From Acheta domesticus (lineage: Eukaryota; Arthropoda; Insecta; Orthoptera; Gryllidae), in the NCBI GenBank assembly GCA_031308135.1, contig JAHLJT010009419.1, forward strand, positions 181,614,856 to 181,678,855: a stretch of 64,000 nt of DNA. Direction: 5' to 3'. Below the pieces are notes generated by a model. That model was not told the origin of the DNA, did not search any database, and saw only the letters and a list, made by a program, of their open reading frames with translations. Made by a program: the position numbers and the translations under genes. Positions 1-9,400 of this stretch are shown here, piece after piece. Within the stretch, counting starts at the first letter, position 1; every line of letters begins with the position of its first letter.

Positions 1-1529
1 GTATACAATCATGATCAAGTATATTAAAAGTGGTTAAAATAATCGAGCATATTTTCACGCATGGGTTTTTAACAAACTTTTGCTCGATTTCTATTACTTC
101 AATTACAATTAAAGGCTCCGAACAAATAGCATACTTGAAAATACTGAAGTAATTTCGAAACTAAAAGTGGAAATTTCCGCCGTACTATTTGCTGAAAGCT
201 ACGTAATCAAATAGCAAATAGTAGAAGTAGTTTTCCTCGTAACTTTAGCTCAAAAAGTAACTGCTTAAAAGGAAGTTTTCTTATATTTCCTTAATGATTT
301 TGAGTCTTGCTGAACTGTAACAATTATGTAAAATAAATGAGTAAATGTAAATAAGTAAATGAGTATTAATAAAAACGTCAATATCTAAAAAAAGTCAGAG
401 TTCACAAATAATAATTAATTGGAAATAAATAATAACAGAAATACAAATTTGTATGTAACAATATTCTGCAGAAAAATATTAAAGTGCCCCCATTTCTATT
501 CTATGAAATTGACTGCCAATATTTCTGGGAATCGTCATGAAAGATTCGGTGTCGTGGGAGAGATACGCAGCTGCGTAAAGCTGCACTTCCTGAGCTCAGT
601 TCCTCGGGCCGCAGACGGTGATGGAGTGTCTGTATTTCACATAGACGGCGACACAGGCCACGCGTGTCGTCTCGGCGAAAATAGATTTTCGATGGGTGGA
701 GTACGAAAATTCTAGCCACTGTTCGACTTCTGAATTTTCTACGGAGGATGGGCTCGGTTTTTTGTAGGATATATAATAATATTAATAATATATGTAGATA
801 AACAAAAATTATTAAACTTTTTTATTCGAAAGTTAATGGGAAGGTCAATTTTTTCAGTCTGAACTCTTAAGATGAGAAGTTACAAAGTTAAAATTCTCTA
901 GTTTATATTTTGTGTGTATTCTCAGAACTCTTGATTGCCGTATGTATTTATATTTCACTCAAGGTGTTTTTCTTTTAGCAACGTTTTTGAGGAAAAGGGT
1001 CATAGCAATGAGAACTGAAAATGGAGAGACAGAAAAAGAAGCTGCTATAAGCGGGAGCATGATTAACGTTATACATACTGCCATGTACTGCGAATATGAC
1101 TTAAGCTATTTAATATTTATGTACCATATAGCTAGTGATATGACAGAAAGTTACTTTTAATTTATGACAGAAAGTTATTTAATTTCACAGTTACTTAACT
1201 ATTACCCTATCACTTTTAATTACAAACCCTATTACTACACTACCATTTTTAATTATAATTGAAATAATACTAATTATATATGTGTTAAAAACACCGTGGG
1301 TGAAAATATTCTTGTTTTCAAAGGTAACCCTCTTTAACAAGTTTAAACACGATTATATGCATTGTAAGCATGTATATATTTATATCCATACAAAAAGGTA
1401 ATATTAACAGCTCTCGGCGGTAAGGAATATTTGATTTTCGCGTTTAAAGCAATCCTAACACTCCTCTGTAATAGATCTGTAATATTCGCGCCAGAAAACA
1501 GTCTACATCCAGCGATCCAACAGAAGTTG
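1..1529. other. AT-rich stretch without a confirmed gene
   Basis: This stretch is AT-rich with many short stop-broken frames. No convincing splice-bounded exon or known repeat was recognised apart from a GC-richer island at about 545-705, listed separately as a weak exon candidate. By position it is probably intronic or upstream sequence of the Pde11 gene that continues at 3364. Confidence 0.5.
583..690 (+). other. weak candidate coding exon (possible GAF piece)
   Basis: A GC-richer island in AT-rich DNA, on the same strand and upstream of the Pde11 exons. One frame reads DGVSVFHIDGDTGHACRLGE, which has the rhythm of a GAF-domain beta strand and turn (a hydrophobic strand, D-x-D-T-G, then a hydrophobic strand). 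A possible acceptor (GGGCCGCAG) precedes it. No good donor follows, because GGAGTACG is weak, and the frame stops at 713. It could be an exon of the first GAF domain of Pde11, or chance. I do not recognise it firmly. Confidence 0.2.
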
Positions 1530-1817
1530 TCAGTGGAGGGTCCGACTTCCTTTCCGTAGTAACGAAGTGAAATACGCTTCCGGGACGCTGTCGCCGCGAC
1601 CATATTTCCTCAACGACACTGAAGCGATCTCTGCAGTAAGACTTTCCGCTGACAAATGGGAGAGAGAGGGGGAGACTTTTCTGCCGCCCATGCAGAGCAA
1701 ACCATGCGACCGTGCAAGCATAGCGAGGTGCAAATCCGCTAGCGAGCGCGCGGGTGACTGGACGTCGGCGAGCGCGAACTCTCGAGAAGTGATCAGTGGA
1801 CCGCCAGTCAACTGCCA
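1530..1817. other. GC-richer segment, unassigned
   Basis: This is about 290 bases of mixed, GC-richer sequence directly before a SINE. Open frames exist on both strands (about 90-110 codons) but show no domain, splice or codon evidence. It is probably an unrecognised repeat. Confidence 0.3.
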
Positions 1818-2175
1818 GAACAGCGTGTGGCGGCGATGGTAACGGTTAGCGTATCGGACTGTAGTACTCAAGTTCGCGGGTTCAAACCCGACTGAAGCCG
1901 TGGATTTTTAGGAGCGAAAAAATCCTTCGTATGCCTTCCTTCGGAGGGGAAGCATAGCCGGCTGTCTCATGTTAGTACATTTACTGCACGTAAAAGATCC
2001 TTAAGCCTAAATGAGGCCTCTGAGCAAAATTGTAAGTCGCCTGTTTCGTCGCCCATGGAATGCCTTCTTTCTCCGCTAGTTGGTGAAATTTGCGTGGTCA
2101 GGCGGAAGAGCAGGCCTCATGGCCGGAGTCTCGGCACGTAAAATAAGGCAATTCAATTCAATTCAATTCAGAAAA
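1818..2175 (+). mobile_element. tRNA-derived SINE
   Basis: The head looks like a tRNA gene. There is an A-box-like stretch near 1840-1855 and a clear B box, GGTTCAAACCC, near 1880. A tRNA-unrelated body follows, and the element ends in a short tandem tail of (AATTC)n at about 2150-2172. An internal pol III promoter plus a simple-repeat tail is the standard architecture of tRNA-derived SINEs. No target-site duplication was clear. Confidence 0.7.
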
Positions 2176-2424
2176 GAAGAGACGGCACCACAATTCTTAT
2201 TTTAGTGTAATTGAAACGCAGAAGACGATGGAAACACAAGGTTATTTGAGACCCAGTGTAAAGAACCATGACCTGCAACGAATAGATGAAAGTGAAATAC
2301 TGAGTTATGAATACATCCTAACTCACGCTGGCCTTCTGACGGCTGCTGGTTTCGAACCAATCCTCTCCTGGCGAGAAGAAAGTGTAGGCTTCCGGGATCG
2401 GAGTCAATAGACACTTTCGTATCC
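2176..2424. other. no feature recognised
   Basis: About 250 bases between the SINE and the next inverted-repeat element. No gene or repeat was recognised. Confidence 0.4.
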
Positions 2425-2694
2425 TGGAAACGCCGCGTCTTATACTTCGGTTTTTCTTCCTTGGCGCACGGGTGGGGGTGTCAATAAAATGCAATATCTC
2501 ACGGTATTTCACGTCGTTCTCCGTTGTGCCGCTAGGAGTCGCTTGATCGCGACTAAATCGAGTAGTGCTGGCGATCATGCGACTTCTGGCGGCATAACGG
2601 AGAACGACGAGAAATGCCGTGAGATATTCCATTTTATTAACACCCCCCCGTGCGCCAAGAAAGAAAAACCGAAGTATAGACACGTTTGCCAGCG
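2425..2694. mobile_element. palindromic MITE, family 1 copy 1
   Basis: The two halves are inverted repeats of each other. The left arm starts TATACTTCGGTTTTTCTT at 2441 and the right arm ends with its complement at 2678, with weaker matching outside those points. The arms meet near 2560, so almost the whole element folds back. A second copy lies at 7275-7510. There is no transposase ORF, so it is a non-autonomous inverted-repeat element. The TA at the ends could reflect a TA target, but this is not certain. Confidence 0.8.
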
Positions 2695-3020
2695 TTTCGG
2701 GCGTTATTCTGAGACTTTCCTCAGAGTGAAATGCTTGGGAATAACACACACACACACACGCAAAACACAACACAGGCGTAGCACGTGACCTGTTAAGTGT
2801 TCTTGATACGATGAGCCAACATCATTAACTGATGTTTATCCAGGAAGCCAGTCGACTTGGTTTTAAGTTGATGTTACCTTATGCCGTCATAAGATGCAGA
2901 CAGATACAAAAGTTTCTTTGTAAGCTGGCAGAATAATCAGAACAATACGAGTAAGTTCTAATGTTCATTTCTATCTTAATGTCTTTGGTATTAACGAAGT
3001 ATATGAAATGCACACGAGAT

Positions 3021-3027
3021 GTGTGTG

Positions 3028-3058
<31 letters not shown>

Positions 3059-3320
3059 TGTGTGTGAGTGCGTGCGTGAGCGAGTGCGTGAGCGCACGCG
3101 CGAGTGCACGCGAATGCGCGTGCTTGCGCATACACATGCGTGGGTGTTTGTGAGTGCATGAATGCATTTGGCGCATATGCCCATGCATGCCTGTATGAGT
3201 TTGCATACATATGCGTTCACGCGCATGCATGTCGTATGTACACGCCTGTGTGCGTGAGCAATTATTTGTGCTTGTACAAGTGCGTTTGCAACTGCTTGTA
3301 CGAGCGCATCCGCTTGTGCT
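3021..3320 (+). repeat. TG-rich alternating purine-pyrimidine tract
   Basis: A (TG)n run starts near 3021 and passes into about 250 bases of TGCGTGAGCG/CACGCG-type sequence that largely alternates purine and pyrimidine. It ends about 45 bases before Pde11 exon 1. Such tracts can adopt Z-DNA. It also produces many spurious stop-free frames on both strands. Confidence 0.75.
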
Positions 3321-3363
3321 CGTTGGTGGGCGTGGCGCTGGATGGGCTCGTGGCCTGCCGCAG

Positions 3364-3461
3364 GTGCTGCTGGTGCATCGGGCCTCGAGAGGCAGCTTCT
3401 CGCGCGTCTTCGACTTCGAGGCGAGCGACATCGAAGCGGAGGAGCGCGACGCGCCCACCAG
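3364..3461 (+). CDS. Pde11: Pde11 exon 1 in window (GAF-B start)
   Basis: The acceptor is TGCCGCAG. The exon enters in phase 0 and reads [20 protein letters not shown], typical of GAF strand 1-2 with the FDFEASD turn. The donor is CCACCAG|GTGAGT, leaving two bases of a codon. The exon is very GC-rich and sits between the alternating TG tract and a 14-bp minisatellite. The previous exon was not found. Confidence 0.88.
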
Positions 3462-6400
3462 GTGAGTGCTTCTGCCCCGCGCCCCGCAAAGCGCGCCCCG
3501 CAAACCGCGCCCCGCAAAGCGCGCCCCGCAAACCGCGCCCCGCAAACCGCGCCCGGCAAACCGCGCCCCGCAAGCCGCGCCCCGCAAGCCGCGCCCCGCA
3601 AAGCGCGTCCCGCAAACGGCGCCCCGCAAAGCGCGCCCCGCAAAGCGCGCCCCGCAAAGCGCGCCCCGCAAAGCGCGCCCCGCAAACGGCGCCCCGCAAA
3701 CGGCGCCCCGCAAACGGCGCCCCGCAAACGGCGCCCCGCAAACGGCGCCCCGCAAACGGCGCCCCGCAAACGGCGCCCCGCAAACGGCGCCCCGCAAACG
3801 GCGCCCCGCAAACGGCGCCCCGCAAACGGCGCCCCGCAAACGGCGCCCCGCAAACGGCGCCCCGCAAACGGCGCCCCGCAAACGGCGCCCCGCAAACGGC
3901 GCCCCGCAAACGGCGCCCCGCAAACGGCGCCCCGCAAACGGCGCCCCGCAAACGGCGCCCCGCAAACGGCGCCCCGCAAACGGCGCCCCGCAAACGGCGC
4001 CCCGCAAACGGCGCCCCGCAAACGGCGCCCCGCAAACGGCGCCCCGCAAACGGCGCCCCGCAAACGGCGCCCCGCAAACGGCGCCCCGCAAACGGCGCCC
4101 CGCAAACGGCGCCCCGCAAACGGCGCCTCGCGCCTCCCGCGCCCCGCGCCCCGCCAACCGCCCCCGCCCTCCGCCCTCCGCCCCCCGCCCCACGCGCCTC
4201 GCGCCCCGCCCCCCGCCCCACGCGCCTCGCGCCTCGCGCCCCGCGCCGAGACCTCTCCACGCTCTCCGCCCCGCGCCGCTGCGCTGCGCTGTTTGCTTCC
4301 GGGATTATTGCGGGCAGCGCCTGCAACGTCTCAGAATTTACATCTCCCCGGCGAGTTCTCTTCGTGGAGACATTGCGAATGATGGAAGTGAAGTTTGAAA
4401 GAAATGACGCGAATTCGCAGAAGACAATAAAAGGGTGAGTGACGGTGAAATAAGTGATGGTAATTTAATGAGGAAGTAATTCGGTTAATTTTTTTCGTTC
4501 TTGAACCTTGTATGGGAAGTCCAATATTACGCAATTTAAGAGTAATAGTTTTTAATGAAGGCTCATTTGAAAAAAAAAATAGTTTGGTAGTGTTACTTGC
4601 ACACACCCTTATATATACACACACCCTGCGAATTTCCCGTTGTTTTTTGACGTACCAGGCAATAAGTTTTCAGGTAGTTAAATAATCATTTTGTAGCTAT
4701 GTTTTTGAAATACTGCTTCACGAAATTTGTCTGAATTCTCATGGAAAATACCGCTCAGTTCCCTCGACATTTATTTAATGTTCTCTTCGATCACAACTCT
4801 TGAAAGTGTGGTAGATGGACAAGTATTTTTGTTTGACATTTTTAATTAAAAATATGAATTAATTAAATTCTTCTTCTTCTGCATTTCATGGATTAGGCTT
4901 GAGCCTGTTCCGTCTTCACAAGTTTTCCTTCCATCGTTTTTTGGGTCTGCTCACGTCTCTCCTTCCAAGCGGTTGATAGAGTAAAGCTAATTTAGGTAGT
5001 CTTGAGTCATCCATCCTTTGCGTGTGTTGATACCAGTTATTTCGATATTTATTTATTTTGCTATCAATTCCTTCAGCATTTAGTTTTTCCCTAATATTCT
5101 CATTACGAATATGATCTTCTTTCGTGTATCCTAGCGTTCTCCTAAAAAAACTTCATTTCAACAGCCTGAATTCGTCTTAAGGTTATTTTTGTTGGTACCC
5201 AGCCTTCGCTTCCGTGTAGAAGAATTGGAAAAGCCATAGTCTTATAAAACCTTATTCTTGTATCTTGTCTTGCTTTTTTTATTGTGTTATGTATAGTACC
5301 ACAAATTAGTTGGTACTATACACTAATTAAATTCAATCTTAATAATTTCGAATGCCATCTGGAAGTTCTTTAGCAATGTCAGAATCTTCGATAATGGTTC
5401 CGTTCTTTTTCACTTAAAGCCTTAATCGTATAAGCAGTGGCATTGCCTTATTTGTTACATTTCTTTGACTGAATATACCGTTAACTTTTTAGACCGAACA
5501 TATGATGTTCAAATATTTTAACTGTGATACGGAAATTTCAACTGAATAATAAGTATGATGCTGGGATAAGATATTTAATATAAATGTTAACGTTAATGGA
5601 CACAAGTGTTAACAAGACCCAATTGATCACAAATAAAATCGGAAGCCTCAATAATTGATTAGTGCCATTTCTATTTTTTCATCCTTGTTGTAGTTGAATA
5701 GTCTATGCATTTTGTGGCCTATTACAATTATGTGTTCGAGAAAATAATTCCAACTATTTTTAATACATTCTGAGAATTCTACATCCTAAATCTTCTCATT
5801 CATATGATGAAACAAATTTTTAGGACCTGTTCAGACAATTTTCACACTTTTGTTTGACGACCACCGTTCATGTCAATAAACGCTCAATTTCGGACAATTA
5901 AGTGACTCTAGACATGGATGAAATACTTATTTTTTTTTATCTAGAATTCAGACTTTTTTCAGTTTCTGTCTCGCAAGTACGTAGAAATATGTATGAGAAG
6001 CTTTACTTAATATGTCTACTACAAAATGACTATCCATTCTTCCACAGCCTCATTTGTGTACATTCCAGCGTCGTAAAACACATTGTTCAAATCATTACAT
6101 TTCATTAGCAAACCCATCTCTCGACATTCGCATTCCAATGGGAGGGGGGGTCAACGGTGAGAACCAGCGTACTTTTATCCTCTATCTTTGTTTAGGTAAG
6201 GATTTACTGCTTTATCGTTTAGGGTTTCAATTGTTATTACCTTTTTTAATCGTAAGTGGTAGTTTCTTCTTTTAACCTTATAAGTTATGAAACAAACAAT
6301 TAGAAACCTTCGTAATGCGTAATAGTTTCGTGGAAATTCCGAGTTCCTCTTACAGCCAGGTGTGACGTCGTCATAGGATGAGGAAGAACACAGACACGGA

Positions 6401-9400
6401 GTTTACTGTACATATTTATTTACAAGTTTAATACACTATATACACTCCTAAGGAACACTCCTAAGGAACGCTGCTCTCCACAGCACTCCGACTCCTGAGA
6501 CGAGCCGCCTCAGTATTTACTAAGAGAACCCCAGCTCGCTACACTAGCGCCGCCCTTGGTCTCTTGTCCCGTGGCGAAAAGCCACGCCTCGCAAGACACT
6601 GCTCGCGATCACCTCCGCACCTCGCTACGGTCAAAACTCGACTGCCCAGGAAGCTTATTCCACCCGCCTCCCTTGCGAGGCATCACGTGACCGACCTCCC
6701 ACGCACAAAGCGTCATTGCCGCTCGAGATTTGGGCTGGCTGCAGATGGAGCCTGGCGTCCATCTGCGAACGATTTCTGTCGTCACACATCACTACTGCGA
6801 ACGGACAGCCGCCTTCTCAGACACGCCCCCAGCGGAGAGACCCTCGAGAGACCCCGGGGGGTCCGTCCGGTCGGGCGCGGCACGAGAGGACCAACCCCTC
6901 CCCCTTGCACGACTTGTGCGGTCGGTCGCGCCCAATGCTGTGACGCTACACAGGTCACGCATAAACACATCAAAATCGTATTTTAATATCTGTCGATGTA
7001 GGGAACAGTTGTGCATTGGGAACAACAGAGTATAGTTTTTCAAGAAATTGACGTAGCCGTGTCCCCATGGAAAGGTCGACAAAAACAGAATATGTTTAAA
7101 ATATTTGTACCCTTGCCTTACCTCAAAAACTAAAAAATTAACATAAATTTGCGAACAATTGTAATATCTTGTTGAATATATTTAGCATTTTAATTGTTTT
7201 TCAATTTTCTTTCAAAAATGACCTTGCAATTTGTTCTGGGGTCCAACAAGGTATCAATATGACGGCGGAAACGTTATACTTCGGTTTTTCTTTCTTGGCG
7301 CACGGGGGAGTGTTAATAAAATGTAATATCTCACGGTATTTCGGGTCGTTCTCCGTTGTGCCTCCAGGAATCGCATGACCGCTAGCACTGCTCGATACAG
7401 TCGCGATCATGTGATCCCTGGCGACACAACGGAGAACGATGCGAAATACCATGAGATATTCCATTTTTTTGACACACCCCCATGCGACAAGAAAGAAAAA
7501 ACGAAGTATAGCATCTGTGCCTAGGACGCGGCGCCACCCAGAGGTGTTACATTGGTATGGATCTTTCCGCGGCATCCCCTTCCGAATTGTGGGAATGCTG
7601 ATGAGGCGTTGCTGATACTATTAAAGAATGAAGCAATGAAAGTCATCATTGTCAACGTACACTTACTCAAATTACTATACTTACAATTAAACTTAATAAA
7701 TGTTAACTTGACAACGACGGCTTCAATTATATTCCGATTTAAACACAGTGGCACATCAATGTAACGGAATGGAAGGAGAGGGCGATTTCGTCATCCAATT
7801 TGGAGTATCGTTAGTCTTAAATGTTTGGTATTGGAGCTCCCGATTGGATGACAATACCCCCCTCTTCTTGCAGCTCTTGACCTACAAGTACCTCTGCGTG
7901 TAAACTTCCAGCGGGCGCGCCTAAAATTTTCACACCAGCAGGCGCGTGTCGTACATTTTACGTTACTCAATAGCTCCTGAATAAAACAAAGAAATTGTAG
8001 AACAATGCAATGTCGCATAATGATATCTAAGAATGCTATTTACTACTAAAAAGCATAATCATTCATTGGCATCAGAAAGCTCTTGTTCTGATCCAGTATC
8101 ACGCTGATGCTCGGCTGTTTTCAATATTCAGGTCACTGACAATATCACTACGCAATACACGATCATCCAACCGATCAGACAGCTCTTGTAGAATATCCTT
8201 AATTTCATTCAATTAATTTTTTTCCACAAAAATTCGATTAGGCCAAATTGTAATACAATATTTTAGAACAGCAGGCACGCAGCGTAAACTTTACATCACT
8301 CTACACTTACTCCGAATAGAACATTATAAAATACCAAATATCGCGTGCAAACAAAACAGTGGCTGCATGAATGCATCACTTAAAATACCTGAAAGGAATA
8401 CCAAGAACGAAAAAGTCTTTGCCAACAATGCGTTTACTGGAAATATAAAAAATCTACTAATGTAAAATTTTATTCTTCTATGAATGTCATTGGTAATAAT
8501 TAAAACACAGTTCCTTAAAACTTTTTGACATTAAATATTTTTATTTTCCTATGAGAAACAAATGGTATGCGACGACGTTTTAAGGGACAACGTTACGTCG
8601 TCGCATAAAATTAACGCGTAACGTTACGTAGTCGTATAAATCTTCGTCGCATACAATTAGTTACTCATAGGAAAATAAAAAATTGAAAGTCAAAAATTTT
8701 TAAGGAACTGTTTATTTTAATGTAAAATTTACGTCCGCGCGCCCGCTGGAAGGTTCGGAGTGTATTTCATCCACCCACGTCGCCTTTCAGAGTTGTGGGA
8801 AGCGGGCGCTGAGGGACTGTGGGGGCGCGGAGGCGGGCGCTGAGGGCTTGTGGGGGCGCGGGCGCTGAGGGCCTGTGGGGGCGCGGGCGCTGAGGGCCTG
8901 TGGGGGCGCGGGCGCTGAGGGCCTGTGGGGGCGCGGGCACGGGCGCTGAGGGCTTGTGGAGGCGCGGGCGCTGGCGCTGAGGGCTTGTGGGGGCGCGGGC
9001 GCTGGCGCTGAGGGCTTGTGGGGGCGCGGGCGCTGGCGCTGAGGGCTTGTGGGGGCGCGGGCACGGGCGCTGAGGGCCTGTGGGGGCGCTGGCGCTGAGG
9101 GCTTGTGGGGGCGCGGGCGCTGGCGCTGAGGGCTTGTGGGGGCGCGGGCACGGGCGCTGAGGGCCTGTGGGGGCGCGGGCGCTGGCGCTGAGGGCTTGTG
9201 GGGGCGCGGGCACGGGCGCTGAGGGCCTGTGGGGGCGCGGGCACGGGCGCTGGCGCTGAGGGCTTGTGGGGGCGCGGGCGCTGGCGCTGAGGGCTTGTGG
9301 GGGCGCGGGCACGGGCGCTGAGGGCCTGTGGGGGCGCGGGCACGGGCGCTGAGGGCCTGTGGGGGCGCGGGCACGGGCACTGAGGGCCTGTGGGGGCGCG

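Noticed and set aside
1835..1900. A possible tRNA gene
   Set aside because: The B box is good but the cloverleaf is incomplete and a SINE body and tail follow, so it is a SINE head.
2879..4438. Several open frames of 300-444 codons on both strands
   Set aside because: They run through the 14-bp minisatellite, whose three-unit period has no stop in any frame. The peptides are repeats of a few residues.
6564..6986. 140-codon frame
   Set aside because: It lies inside the solo LTR and crosses its right end.
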